DNA of 64,000 nucleotides from Ananas comosus (Eukaryota; Streptophyta; Magnoliopsida; Poales; Bromeliaceae). How positions within the stretch are numbered: the first letter of the stretch is position 1; every line of letters starts with the position of its first letter. The notes under the pieces are model-generated. The model was not told the DNA's origin. It saw only the letters and a program-made list of their open reading frames with translations, and did no database searches. Positions 24,768 through 36,808 of the stretch are shown here, in pieces. A program made the position numbers and the translations under genes. The stretch is taken from assembly GCF_001540865.1 (NCBI RefSeq), contig NC_033633.1:2402514-2466513 (forward strand). Reading direction: 5' to 3'.

Positions 24768-25039
24768 AAACATTATTCCAAAAGCCCAAAGAAAGAAAAC
24801 AACAAACTCACCTAAAATATATATTCTGAATATATAATGCTCATAGATCTTGATTATGATTCAATTCACCCCAGTCTCTGTCACGTGGATAGAATGTTGG
24901 CCTACTTGCCACATTTTAAGTAGCTGCATATAAAGAAATGAGAATGATTAAATCAAAAGCTATAATATGTCGAATATCAACAAATTTCAAGCCACTTCCT
25001 TGACTTCTTATTGAGAGAATGATAGCATAATATTATTTT

Positions 25040-25140
25040 ATTTATTATTTTTAAAAGTAAACTTAGTTGACAATGTGAAGTAAATAGATTTTAAACTTGA
25101 AACATTTGGTACTAGCTATTTAATCTTTTGTCATTTGCAC
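25040..25140 (-). mobile_element. Decayed SINE copy
   Basis: It aligns by eye to the body and head of the SINE family: AAGTAAACTTAGTTGACAAT, then a degraded B-box region and TTTGTCATTTGCAC. Tail and duplication are not resolvable. Confidence 0.45.
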
Positions 25141-25441
25141 TAAGATGGGTCGGTAGCGTCATTTATTGCCATCAAGTTCTTTTTCTTTTTCTTTTTCTTT
25201 TTTAATACCAACAAAGCAATAGTAATTACATTGTGGTGCTTCTAGTGAAAAATCAAGCATCATAATTAGCTGCCTCACAAAAGAGGCCTGATGATATTGC
25301 AGTAACTTTTGCACACATTCCCCAAAACCCGGCAACATGTCCCAAACAAGCTTCATTAAGCTTGTCTCTTGGGCTTAATGAGGACATCTAAGACACAGCC
25401 ATAATAACCCCCTCCACCCCTCCACATTGGAGTTCCCCATC

Positions 25442-25474
<33 letters not shown>

Positions 25475-27109
25475 AGAGGGGACCATGATAGAAATAGTAC
25501 AAAGCACAAAGGATTAGTTGTAGCTTACATTGTCTCCAAATCCAATGGAATTGCTTTTATTGTGGGGCTCCAAACACATGGGTTTTGTGAGCTTAACAAA
25601 TGCCAACAATGGGCCAAGAGATGAAGGGGTTTCCCCTCTCCAAGGAGGCATCCACATGGAAGAGCACAAGCTTTTCTTATCACCTCACACACCAAACAAA
25701 CCCATGTGGGTTTTAAGTACTTTTTAGTGTAGGAGAGAGGGACAAGATAGAGTGATCTATCCAATGGTTTGTTTGATGTGACTTTGGGCCCACTAATTTA
25801 TTGGCACAATTGATGCCTCATATTTCAAGCTATTTATGGAAATTAATGGGAGGAGGGGGTGGATTCCCTATTGGACAAGAAATAGGCATCTCATTTCTTA
25901 CTGTGAAGAACATGTGGAAGATGATGGAAGTTCATATATCTATCGCAGGCGCCATCGCAAGCGTAATTTGCTCTGATACAAATTGTATGATTCAAGATTT
26001 AAAAATATCAAAAGAAAAAAAAAATGAAAAAGATATAATGGAGGATTACGATAGCTAGACACAGATATTTTATTAATGAATCATAAAACACGTCTGGCTA
26101 GTTTGCAATTAAGATCTTATCAGAATTTGCGTTTACTTCTAATTGAATGGACACAAATTTTAAACTAACTTTAAATAAAAGTGAATATAAATCTTCAATC
26201 CTACTCTAATTAACTATGTTATTTTTAAATATAATCAAAATCTAATTTAGATAAACTCTTATCTCTAAAGAGAATTTTGGGCTAAGTTTGGATTATGATT
26301 TCAAACACCATCATCTACAATTAAGCATCCCCAACATTAATTGTTTATTTATGATATCTGTAAGGAAAGCCAAATAACTAGAAAATGTGCCTTTAATTCT
26401 TTTGCATGCTTATATGATTATAGGAGTATTGTAGACATTTGACTCTCATGAGGTTGAAAATCAATAAGTAAATATAAAACTAGCTGGTTGAAAGAATTGT
26501 AAAGTTCTTAACAGTTTAGTATAACTTTTTAAAGTTTGAATGACTAAATAGCTTAGAATAATAATCCAAACTTAATTAAAATATAATTAGAGATAAGTTT
26601 AAATCTTTTATTTGATTATGATTAGAATTTGTAGTTATCCAAAGTAAAAAGTGAATTTATCATTTGTTATGACTTGATAGCTATATATAATTAGGTATAG
26701 ATTAATTAGATGAATAAGCCACGCTAGACAAAGCTACATAGGTTTCGTCTTGTTTTTTGTTGATAAATTATTGGTTTAATTTTTTCTTCCTCCTCCAATA
26801 TCTCTTCTCCATTCGATTGATCGAGTTATATAATCGGTATCACGCTTCCAACATCATCGAATGTTTAGGAGGCTCTAATATATTTTTCCTGACTTAATTA
26901 TGACGAATAGCAATATCAAGGCTTAATCTAATTTAATCCTCAAGCCCTAGAATTTATGCTTTGTCACTAATTAGCTAGAATTTTCAAAACTAATTATCTA
27001 GTTAGGATTTTTCTACGATTTTTCTATGATTCAGTTCTTAATAGGCTTTTTCTACGATTTTTCCTCTTTGCTTTTATTTGTATTTTCTATTTTGTTTACC
27101 TTAATATTT
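25141..27109. other. Low-repeat intergenic DNA with a (CT)n tract
   Basis: A CT tract lies at 25441-25474. The stretch 25200-26060 is less AT-rich and less repetitive than its surroundings and has overlapping short frames on both strands, none with a recognisable family. I found no known plant microRNA by eye. It could be a non-coding transcript or a gene relic. Confidence 0.35.
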
Positions 27110-27192
27110 TTCGAGGCCACGTTACCTCAACTCCTGTAGCCAAATTTATTTTTTAAATGAATGAAGCAGGTAGCGTGCTACCTTTCTCTCTC

Positions 27193-27222
<30 letters not shown>
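27110..27222 (+). mobile_element. 5'-truncated SINE copy with poly(A) tail
   Basis: Plus-strand copy of the SINE 3' part: GCAGGTAGCGTGCTACC, TTTCTCTCTC, then a pure A run of about 33 bases (27189-27221). The head is missing, consistent with 5' truncation. Confidence 0.65.
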
Positions 27223-27224
<2 letters not shown>

Positions 27225-28149
27225 AGTTAGGACTGAATGGTGACATACCAACATGTGAGGTGTGTTAGAGAGAGAATTGGCTCTCATGGAATTGAGTGCC
27301 AAAACCCTACACACCATGGCCCCTAGTCTGATGTTGTAGCCCATGTGATCTTTAAGGAAGGATACAAAATATAGTAGGGACTTTGAGGGTGACTCATGGG
27401 GCATGAACAAACTTTTGTTGAAGCTATTGTTGCAGTGTGGTAGCTCTCAGAACAAGTCCTGGTTTTAGAGTGTGTGAACTCCACAAGATTGTGATAATTA
27501 AAAAGATTCCGGGCTCCATTTCGGAGAGTGACAACAAAATTTTACGACGTGTTTATGGCGATGTCTAGCGTCCAGAATTTTATTGGATAGGATAAAATGA
27601 TAAGTGTAGTGAAGGAAAGGGAAGGTTTAGCTATTCGATGGTGTTACGGATCATGATGGCTAGGGGGTGGAGCCAGTGGAATACTATTCCGAATTTAATC
27701 CCTTTCAATCCCAGCCTCTCAGGTGAACCATCAATTTTCTCATTGCGTCTTCATCAGATTCTTACTAACTAATCTCCAGGCTAAACCTTACACGACCCTC
27801 CTGGCGAGAGGGCGTGTGATTTATATGGTACACGTTGGCGGACGATAGAGAGGTCCCAGGCGGCTATCTGGTGGACAACCTGACTAGGGAGGAACAACGT
27901 CATCTTTCAGGAGAGAGGCAACATCTCCTATTGGTGCATTCGAAGTACGTCTGAAATATGTAGATAGCAAGATAAGTACAACTATGACAAGAATACCCAC
28001 AAATAATAAGATATTATAATATATACCAACAAAAATACTTGCTCCGTGGGACCAATCTTGCTAATCTGTACCTTCTTTCGTTTTCCTCTTCTTCTCTCTC
28101 TCTTACTTTTGTTTTCTATTTTTTTCGTGACTCTTTTCTAAGCCCTTGC
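27223..28149. other. Intergenic DNA, nothing recognised
   Basis: Somewhat higher GC than the surroundings. No frame longer than about 85 codons and no family motif. Confidence 0.4.
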
Positions 28150-28229
28150 TTGCTGTCTCGTTTTAATAGCTAAGTTCATTTCTCTCGATAAATAAAGTGG
28201 GTAGCAAGTTACCTTTCTCTTCCAAAAAA
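28150..28229 (+). mobile_element. Truncated SINE copy
   Basis: It carries AATAAAGTGGGTAGCAAGTT ACC, then TTTCTCTTCC and a short A run, matching the SINE tail on the plus strand. Head missing. Confidence 0.5.
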
Positions 28230-30080
28230 TAAGAGATTATTTGACCTAATCAAAATCCTGTAAAAACCTTTAAGGCCAACAAATCACTAAACCCGGTCCT
28301 CCTCCAACTTTGCCTTATATTCTCGTCCTATCCAATCCAATCTTGCATGTTAGACAGGCACTATCATGTGAGGTGCAAAAAACAAACCTGCCTCATGAAA
28401 ATAGGAGTAGAAGCTGTTTCAAGCTATTTTTCTTTTTGTAACCATAATTCCACTTAGACCAACAAATTTGAACAATGTAAATCATCATAATATAGCAATC
28501 AAAGATAATGTTTGGCATGTCACATAACTGTAGATGCTCATAAGCTGCTGGTGCTTTTTGCAACATATATACACACTTTATCTACAAGTGAAGATGGGTT
28601 GAGTATTCTCTGTTTCTTTTGGATACATATCAGCCTCTGAATATATTTATTTAGTTGTGTGTAGTTCTTCGCAAGCTCGATCCTAATCTTAATTCATGGT
28701 TATTTTTTTGAGAATCACTGGATCCAGATCTTCTGTTTATGGTTTGGATTTGTTAATTCGGCATAAATATGCATCCATATGGGTATTTGGATACATTTAT
28801 TTGGATTGGGACATAGGTTAAACTACTCTATCCAAATTTAGATCTCTATATGCAAATTGTATAGTACTATAAAAAATTATATCCTCTACACTACTTATCT
28901 GATTGCATTTTATATGTCTATGACTGCAGAAAAAATGATTCATGTCCATTCATAGCCATTTGTAAATTAAAAAAGAATTGCTTAAAATACTATATCTGTT
29001 TAATATCCTTGTATGTAATTGGTTCTACAAAAATTGAGAAAGGTATGATTTAGCCGTTATACGATATAGTGAACTAGCTTTAAGCCCATTTTCCTGTTTA
29101 GCTTTTCAACTAGTATTAAATTAAGACGATCTGATCAGCTGCAAAAGCACAAGCTACAATAAGAAGCTTTTCCTTTGCTCCAGCTTCTAACTAAGAATCA
29201 AAGAATAAGGTTTTCATTTGTTAACATTTTATAGATTTCAGTATCAGTAATTAAGTTATTACTCAGATATGCATTACAGAAGTATATATATATATATACT
29301 TTGTGAATTGTGGAATCCCTCACTTGGACCTTTTGAAAACAAAATGCAGAAGTGGCGCGAATTTCATAAACCCTCTTTCTATTTACATATCCAATTCACC
29401 TATCGTATATATCGCGACATTAACATTTGGAATATGCACCCGCTTTTGCTTATTCTATTCAAATAGCAGCACACCAAGAACAACAGTAACAATGGCTACG
29501 CGAATTTGGCTCTTTTTCCATTCTTTGTTACTCGCCAAGCAAAGAAGATGTGAGAGAAATTATGCTGCAGAACTAAAATATCAGAGTGAAACAAATAAAA
29601 CTAATCATAAGGGAATTAATCGAATTATAAATGTCTACAGATTTCGGGGTATATATCTGACGGAGAACATTCAGATAAAAAAGACTACAAATTAACAATG
29701 TCCGTAAATCGGCTCTGTGGTTTCAGAGCTGCTCTAGCACAAGAAATGTACACTGGCCATAGAATTTCCTCAGCATTTAGAACTTAAAACAATTTAAGAA
29801 CAGAATACGAAAAATCTTCTCTCTGTGCAAATGTTGGGGCTGATCCAACTACAATTTGAAGCTGAAAGTGTTTTCCAGCTGTTCTCATGATCCAAATTAC
29901 TTTTACATGCATGCATGTGTACTACCTGAAAAGCTTATCTAGCTATGGATCACTCTATGATGGTCAATGAAAGTGGTGAACACTCCCTCTCTGATTCAAA
30001 GGGAGTATGCTTCTTAATACAGAAATCTACGCAATATCCACTACCATCAAAGTGCTTGCTGATTCAACATTTATTTTAGA
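28230..30080. other. AT-rich intergenic DNA
   Basis: No supported gene. Frames near 29270-29700 overlap each other in different phases and have no recognisable motif. Confidence 0.4.
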
Positions 30081-30086
30081 ACTCCC

Positions 30087-30642
30087 ATGGCCATGGCCCA
30101 ATCAAGCAGATATAGTAATAAGAAGCTCAAAACAAAGTCAACCATCAGTTTAACTAAGGAAAAGAAAGAGATGTTTCATTCGGAAACGGACAAGTTGCAA
30201 CGAATTACGCGATCCGATCTAGTGGAAGATGTGTCATGTAATGTTCGAGTGCTCCAGTCACTTTTCGCAGGGAAAGTCAACATCTAAGTTAGAATAATGA
30301 AAGTGCACTAACCACATTGCTATATATTGTAGGATAAGATTTTGTAAATGATATGAACCAATAATTAATGGTAATTTGGATTAAAGGAATACCTGAATGT
30401 TGTTTATTTTGCAGCAAAGAGTAGAAGCTTCAACACAGAACATGCCAAGAAAAATAGATGAGATCTGGAATACTTCAAGCATTTGCGAATCCGTTAGTCA
30501 ATTTACAAAACATAAAGGAAATGTGTTCTTAATCGTGTTCATGAAGATCGAAGGTTCGATTGTTCGACTTTCTTGTTGTAGCTCCAAGAATCTTAAGCAT
30601 GTACACGACAAATGCTGCACCAGCTGGCATGGCAGCATCTGA
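30087..30642 (+). CDS. Uncertain hypothetical gene or relic
   Basis: Two neighbouring plus-strand frames could be exons of one gene: 30087-30287 (starting MAMAQSSRYSNKK, 66 aa, basic and hydrophilic) and a frame ending at 30642 that is preceded by a plausible acceptor, TTTATTTTGCAG (ends about 30415). The first frame ends in its own stop, so a join would need a donor before that stop, and I could not fix one. The second part (MPRKIDEIWNTSSICES onward) is cysteine-containing near its end. Neither matches a family I know. It may equally be chance open sequence. Confidence 0.2.
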
Positions 30643-31338
30643 ATTTAAGTTGTTGTAGTGTTTGAAGCAAGACTACTTGAGCTTTAGATGAGACCATAAG
30701 ATCCGATATTCGTAGTTAAATTTTCCAGTGATTGATTAAAGTAGTTTAAGTTCTTTGCTAATTTGATACCGCCGAATATATTAGTATATTTATACTCAAT
30801 TTTATCTATCCTCTCTTATTAAGTGAGCATATCCAAAAACAGGACAAAAGAAATGAACAAAACCCTTTGTCACCTGATTGAATGATGAATTGCTTTACTA
30901 GACATTATATGTTTCTTTGATCCATAGAAGTTTAAGTTCATAATCCAAATTTTATTACTTAAGATGTGCCAATGTTGCAAACTGCAATGAAAGTGAGCTG
31001 TAAAAGCTACAAACTACTAATAAAAAAAAGTACTTTTTTGCCATTTTAAAATGAAGTACTTTCCTTTTGTTTTGAAGATTGAAACACTGAGTGATTCATG
31101 TACAAATATTGTAAAATGTATCAAATTGTTAGTTTAATTCGGTTTCATATATAGGGCACGAGTTGGTTATCACTACTTGGATTCCTAATTTAGAGACAAT
31201 AGCATACAATTTAATTTTCATAACCCTGATTTTAAACCTCCCATTTAAATTACCTAAAATGCGGTACAGATTAGAAATTACTACCTGCAACTGGTGCATC
31301 TATGCAAATCGTGCACCACCCTCCACCATCCATCCATC

Positions 31339-32225
31339 TAGGGGTGTAATGTGGGGCGCGAGCCGGCACGTCCCACATTTTTTGCGCCAATTCGGGCTAG
31401 GGGCCGGCCCGGCCCAGTCCGGTTCCAAATCCGGGCCGGAGCTACCAAATCTCTGGCCCAGCACGGCCCTTCGGCCCGGAAGGCTTGGGCTGTGCTGGGC
31501 CGGGCCAGGCCGTGCTCCGGGACGGCCCCCTCAAAGGTTTTATTTTTATTTTTTTAAAAAATATATAAAATTTAAAATATAAAAAAATAATTATTTATAT
31601 TTAAAAATTTAAAATTTATAAAATAAATATAATATAACAAATATTTAAAATTTTTTAAAAATATATATATAATTTTTAANTTTTTATTTTGGAAACTCCC
31701 CCGGCAGGGCCTCGTGCCGGACCGGGCCGGGTCGTGTCGGGTTCGGAAAAAAATTTAAAATTTATAAAATAAATATAATATAACAAATATTTAAAATTTT
31801 TTAAAAATATATATATAATTTTTAAATTTTTTTAAAAAAAATAAATTGAAGTGTTTTTGGTCCAATGGACCAAAATTGTTTGGTCCATTGGACCAAAAAA
31901 CTCCTCTCAAAATCTGCTCACTACAGCAGACCTTGGGAGGCGATCTCCTGGGGAAAAGGGCCCCAGGAGATCCACCAACCCCTGGGGAGAAGGGCCTTGG
32001 GTTCGGGCCGTGCTGGCCCGGCTAACACGGGTGCCGTGCCCGGCCACGGACCTATCCTCGGCCTTGTACGGCCCAGGCCTGTTTCGGGCCGTGTCGGGCC
32101 GGGCTGTCGGGCCCAAGAGGAGAGGCCCAGCACGGCCCTTAAGCTCTGTCCGGGCCGGACGTACACGAGTGCTACAACATCCGTGCCGTGCTCCAGTCCG
32201 GCCCGAAACCGTGCTGGGACCCCTT
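31339..32225. mobile_element. GC-rich hAT-like element, TSD CATCCATC
   Basis: 887 bp between 8-bp direct repeats CATCCATC (31331-31338, 32226-32233). The repeat sits in CATC-rich sequence, so chance is possible. The left terminus TAGGGGTGTAAT is hAT-like; the right terminus is the complement of AAGGGGTCCCAGC. The outer arms are extremely rich in GGGCCGG/CGGCCC words, the centre is AT-rich and contains an N at 31680 and a duplicated block (31598-31678 and 31748-31828). The open frames through the GC arms are low-complexity and not genes. Confidence 0.6.
31855..31900. repeat. Perfect inverted repeat inside the GC-rich element
   Basis: Arms TTTTTGGTCCAATGGACCAA and its complement are separated by only a few bases; each arm also contains its own TTGGTCCA/TGGACCAA palindrome. 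Confidence 0.8.
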
Positions 32226-32915
32226 CATCCATCCCATCACATATTGTGATCCCAACCATCAAACAACTGAGCATCGGAAACGGAACAATAATGGACGGTA
32301 GGGATTGAAGGATTGGGCGGTGCACAGTTGGACCGGGTGCAGGGAATAGATTTAACCGGAGGAAGGATTGAGCAAACCTTAGAACCATTTATGGATGCAA
32401 ATGGGCCTCAAGGCCCATTAAATGGTCCGCAGGCCCAGCTCGAAATGAGCCAAACATTTCGGTCCATTTAATTGGGCTTGGAACGTGGCCAACAAAATGC
32501 AAAAGCGGGGTGGGCTTTTACTATAATATTTGGCCCATTTGTGGCCCAAACTGTAAGCTGTTAGAATGAGCTGTAGAGGTCGTTGAGTATTTAGTGCTTT
32601 TTTATTTGCCGCGGCAATTCCAAAAATAGTTTCTTATCATATTTTCTCATTGTATATAAAACTATTTTTCTATAATTCCAAACGGAGGTTTAACAAATTC
32701 TCAAGACATCACGTAATAATTTAAACATCAAATTTATTTATTTATCCTTTTTCATATCATACCGTTGGTCGGTCTGATATTCCAATCCTACCCTAACAAC
32801 CAACTTACTATTATCTGAGAAAGTCGAGAGCTCAAGCTTTAACATCCTAATAGTCTCGCATTGGATAAGAAAGAGATTATGGGTATATAAGGATCATGAC
32901 CTTTAAGACTAATAA

Positions 32916-33071
32916 TTTTTTTTTTCTTTTGAGCGATAGGTAGCACGCTACCTGCTTCGTTTATTTTATTTAGAAATAAACTTAGCTAGAAACGTGAATC
33001 AACTAGGATTCGCACTTGGGTCTCGAGTACCAACCACGAAGCCCTTTGCCACTTGCTCTAGGGACGATTGG
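32916..33071 (-). mobile_element. SINE copy inside the TRIM left LTR
   Basis: Near full-length SINE, minus orientation, poly(A) seen as T run at 32915-32928. Flanks CCTTTAAGACTAATAATT and CCTTTAATAAAAATAATT form an imperfect target-site duplication. Confidence 0.8.
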
Positions 33072-33450
33072 TCCTTTAATAAAAATAATTAGACTTAAGT
33101 ATTTTTAGCCGATGATTTTGGCCCATCTAGTATTGTTGCTAATAAATTTGATCGTTACAATTGGCATCAAAGTTGAATACCAGATAGAAGTGTAAATGTT
33201 AAGTGCTACGCCATGAGTTTGGTTAAAGTGATCGATTGAATCTACAGAAGGCACATTTAGAATTTCATATTAGCGGATGCCATCTCTTGAACCCACATAA
33301 GGCATCTCTAAAATTTCACATTGCACGAGGACATTAGGGTCTCAACTGACAAGGACATCAGGACAAAATGCTATACTATGGGTGGACAAAATGCTATACC
33401 ATGGGTTTGGTGAAAGCCGCCTATTGAAGGTGAGGATGTTAGGACAAAAT

Positions 33451-33620
33451 ACTTTTTTTTTTTTTTTTGAGAGAGAGAGAGAGATAGGTAGCACGCTATC
33501 CGCTTCGTTTATTTTATTTAAAAATAAACTTAGCTAGAAATGTGAATCAACTAAGATTTGAACTTGAGCCTCGGGTACCAACCACCAAGCCCTTTACCAC
33601 TTGCTCTAGGGACGGCCGGT
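33451..33620 (-). mobile_element. SINE copy inside the TRIM internal region
   Basis: Near full-length SINE, minus orientation, with a perfect 15-bp target-site duplication ATGTTAGGACAAAAT (33436-33450 and 33621-33635). The tail is followed by a GA tract. Confidence 0.85.
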
Positions 33621-34028
33621 ATGTTAGGACAAAATGCTATACCACGAATTTGGTTGAAGTCACCTCTTGAACTCGCAGGAGGCATCTCTATCTCTAGAAT
33701 TGCACCTCTAGCGAGGAAATCAAGACAGTGCAACAAAGAGCTATACTACGGGTTTGATGGAAGTTATCTCCGGAACCCGTAAGAAGCACCTCTAAAATTT
33801 CACACTGCATGAGGACATCAGAGTCTCAACTAGGAGAATTTGTAATATTCCAATAATCTCGTATCAAATAAAAAAGAGATTCTATTTGGATGTGTAAGAA
33901 TCAAGTGCATGGATATGATTGGATATATAAGAATTAGGGAGACACCCTAATAATAATAATTAGACTTAAACATATTGAACTGATAGTTTGGACTCGATGA
34001 ATTATTAATAATGGGTCAGATGGTTACA

Positions 34029-36031
34029 CAATTTCGACAAATATGCGCTCGTACGGCTCCAAGCCCTGTGTCAGGCACATCGACCCTCGAGAAGAAGAAC
34101 TAGTGTACTGTGCGTCTTTCCCCGTCTTGCTATTAAAGGAATCAAGTCGACAAGTCAAAATATGCAGAAAAGATATAGGATTAGGCACCATTAATATCCA
34201 CGACAACGATGCGATCTACATTGATGATACATTGCTATCCTTTTTTAACAGTACATTTCTATAAAAAATCTAAAACAAAATCTACAAGATGTTAAAATAA
34301 TATGAATCACTGAATAGTAAAATAATACCGCGTGTAGCACAGAAGGGCATTTTGAAGTTTCTTCGAAACATGATCATCAAAATGGTGGATTGGTGACCAT
34401 TAGGATCCATGATAATGACACTCATATATGAAATAGAAACTACAATTGCATACAACATAAAGCAACTATGGCGTAATTAGTTAACACGTCCACTACAAAC
34501 AGTTCATGTTCCATCCATTGCTTAACTCAGCTATTTACCTACTTACATAATGTGGGACATTGGTTTCTATTATATAAATTAAATTGTTACATATTTGGAC
34601 GTCACACTAATTTAAAATTAAATCTCAATGAATAATTGTCTTGGGGCATATTTGTTTAGACATTAGTCCAATCAAACCCAACAGTACGAATTATATTATT
34701 ATTTTTTATATATATTAGGAGAGTCCTAATTCAACTCGAGCCCACGTAATGTAAGGATGTGTGACATATTTATTAAAACCCACCTAATTTAAAAGCTTGG
34801 TATATAGGCTTAGACTCATTTATACATATTAGTCCTTTAAAATGTTATATTAATCTCATGTGAAATTTTGCACATGTAAATTTCCAACAAAATCTGCGAC
34901 ACAAAAGTAGTTATGCCAAAAATAGTAAAACAATATCTATCTTCATTGGAAGGGCTTAAAATAGAAATATTAAAAGTAGGGTGCATTAAATATTATCTAA
35001 ATAGATTGTTTTTTTTTTTCTTTTTTCCCCTTCTGAAGTTAAATTTAAAATTTTCTTGATTATTATCCTAATAAGAGTTTTTCCTTCTTTTTCTTTTTTT
35101 TTTTTTTTGGATGTTCCCTCCACAACACGCTTCTTTCTCATTCAATCACAATCCTAAATCAATTGATTGGGGTTCTAATTGAATGGGACCATTTTGTTTC
35201 ACTAAATTGACCAAACCACTCTTATGTCACACTATTTAGCTCATCCCCTAATTGGACAAGAGGAAGAGCGCAGCTCACCAAAAAAAATACATTTTTATTT
35301 CCCTCGACAAGGAGCTCAAGTACAACTCAAACACAAACAACCCAAAAAAGAAGAAAAAAAAAAAATCATGAACTATTTTTTAAAAACATTAATTCTATAT
35401 TATAAAATTAGAAATACTGGTTTAATTTGAAAACGCGGTGACGAAATGTATCTATTTTGAAATGTTAAGAATAATTCTGAAATGTTTTATATTACATCGA
35501 TCGATCATTATAAATTAACAAAAAATCAGAGTCGGTACCGAGCCGCTTTCTTTCGAGAGGTCCAAACTCTCTAATAACATCGAAAAAGGAGTGAATTTGA
35601 TTATCGCATTTCTAAATTGACCTTAATAATGAGGTGTCAAGAGTTTGAAATATAATTATTCTTATTTTTTCAACCGTGTTTTTTTTTTTTTTTATGTTAG
35701 CGTACTTCAACACCCTTTAATACAATTGAAAAACTTAAAAGGCAAATTAATAGATACAAATTATTCCAGTCCAAGTAAAACACATGCATCATTAGTCATT
35801 ACCCACCCCAAAAAAAAAGTGCACATGGATTAGTCCACTTAATTAAGAATTAACATGCAAAAATTATGCACCCCCAAATCATGAACCAATCTCAAATTCT
35901 CTTTTTATTCAACCTATCCTCGATCTCCACTATCAAATCTATGGAAAACAAATATGTACGGTATCTTTTCCCTGCATGTATGTAACTTACGAATCCAAAT
36001 TACACTACCAGGATCAGCACAGCAAAGCATC
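34029..36031. other. AT-rich intergenic DNA
   Basis: No supported gene. The overlapping frames at 34024-34264 on both strands have no motif. Homopolymer T/A runs are frequent. Confidence 0.45.
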
Positions 36032-36482
36032 TCATTCACAGGAGGTGCAGTTGCAGGTCTTCGGCACGAAGCCGCAGACGCCGAAGGGCTTGTCGGGGAG
36101 GTTGCAGTCGATGCCGAAGCAGCAGGAGGTGTCGAGGCAGTCGGTCGCGTTGTCGGCGGCGCAGCAGCGGCACCCGAGACACAATTGAAAGGGGTCGAAG
36201 TCCGCGGTGTGGATCGGAGGGTTGTCGATGGGACCGACCGGTAAGTATTGCACGACGGCTCGCGACNAAAAAAAAAAAAAAAAAAAAAAAAATCCGTTGA
36301 CTGCAATAAAATAAAATAAAGTTACTGAATTTGAAAAACGATACGGCCTATTAAACTATATATATATATTATGTATAATTTGCTTGGTTCATGTGTAAAA
36401 GTGTGGAATTATTATACCTTTGATGGGTTTTTGGTTGATGAAGAGTAGGAGAGTGAGAGTTAGGATGAGTTGTAGTTTGCCC

Positions 36483-36484
<2 letters not shown>
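36032..36484 (-). CDS. Small secreted cysteine-rich peptide (12 Cys), two exons
   Basis: Exon 1 is 36484-36418 and exon 2 is 36258-36032, joined over a 159-bp intron (GT at 36417-36416, AG at 36260-36259) in phase 1, giving 97 aa. Exon 1 encodes a short signal-peptide-like segment, MGK followed by a Leu/Ile/Thr-rich core (residues 4-16). The mature part has 12 cysteines in CLGCRCC...C...SCCFGIDC...GVC...KTCNC..C, all in the last 50 residues, with NLPDKPFGVC as a striking block. The spacing differs from GASA/snakin and defensins. I recall a plant family of unknown function with this NLP-KPFG-C-F-P-TC-C layout (possibly DUF7866), which I cannot confirm. The predicted product is secreted; no role is assigned. 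The intron acceptor lies next to an N (36267) and an A/T homopolymer, so exon 2's first codons are less certain. Confidence 0.75.

Positions 36485-36520
<36 letters not shown>
36485..36520. repeat. (GA)n tract abutting a start codon
   Basis: On the minus strand this is a CT tract that runs directly into the ATG of the cysteine-rich peptide gene, so it forms the last ~35 nt of the 5'UTR. CT-rich leaders are common in plants; one fused to the start codon could vary in length between alleles. Confidence 0.8.
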
Positions 36521-36524
<4 letters not shown>

Positions 36525-36808
36525 TAGAGAAGAGGAAGTGAACAAGGCTATAGAAACTATATTTAGAAACTATATTATTATCTATGTCCTATGGAGGAAC
36601 CTTTTGGCTAAATTAAGATTTTATTTTATTTTATTTTTTTTTTTATTTTTTTTTTTTGTGGGGAGAGGAGATTTTGGGGTGGGAGAAATTAAAGCACCCG
36701 TAGTGCCAGGGAAATGACAAAACCAATATTCATGGAAATGCCATGAGTTCCATTCCCTATACCTATACCTATCATGTGTAATATATATAATAGGGTATAT
36801 ATATATAA

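Larger units (their letters stand above)
32838..34028 (+). mobile_element. TRIM retrotransposon with two SINE insertions
   Basis: A terminal-repeat retrotransposon in miniature. Right LTR 33841-34028 runs from TGTAATATTCCAATAATCTC to GGTTACA. Left LTR 32838-33159 has the same order of motifs (TAGTCTCGCATTGG, GATTATGGGTATATAAG, ATTAGACTTAAG, GTTACA) but is split by a SINE. After it, TTGGCATCAAAGTTGA (33161-33176) resembles the initiator-Met tRNA primer site. The internal region has no gag or pol and is split by a second SINE at 33451. The family is the same as the intact copy at 48431-48858. Flanking 5-mers do not match, so it is older. Confidence 0.75.

Noticed and set aside
25200..25720. Possible microRNA precursor or small gene
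   Set aside because: A partial inverted match (ACACATGGGTTTTGT against CAAACCCATGTG) has a long loop and no known mature microRNA sequence was recognised.
31163..31582. 139-aa open frame across the GC-rich element
   Set aside because: It crosses the transposon boundary and reads GGGCCGG words; not a gene.
31851..32388. Overlapping long frames on both strands
   Set aside because: GC-rich low-complexity arm of the hAT-like element; stops are rare because of composition, not selection.
35914..36306. 130-aa minus frame overlapping the cysteine-rich peptide
   Set aside because: Out of phase with the cysteine-rich frame and runs through the poly-A/N region.
36032..36484. GASA/snakin identity for the 12-cysteine peptide
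   Set aside because: Twelve cysteines agree, but the GASA spacing and its conserved C-terminal KCP ending are absent.
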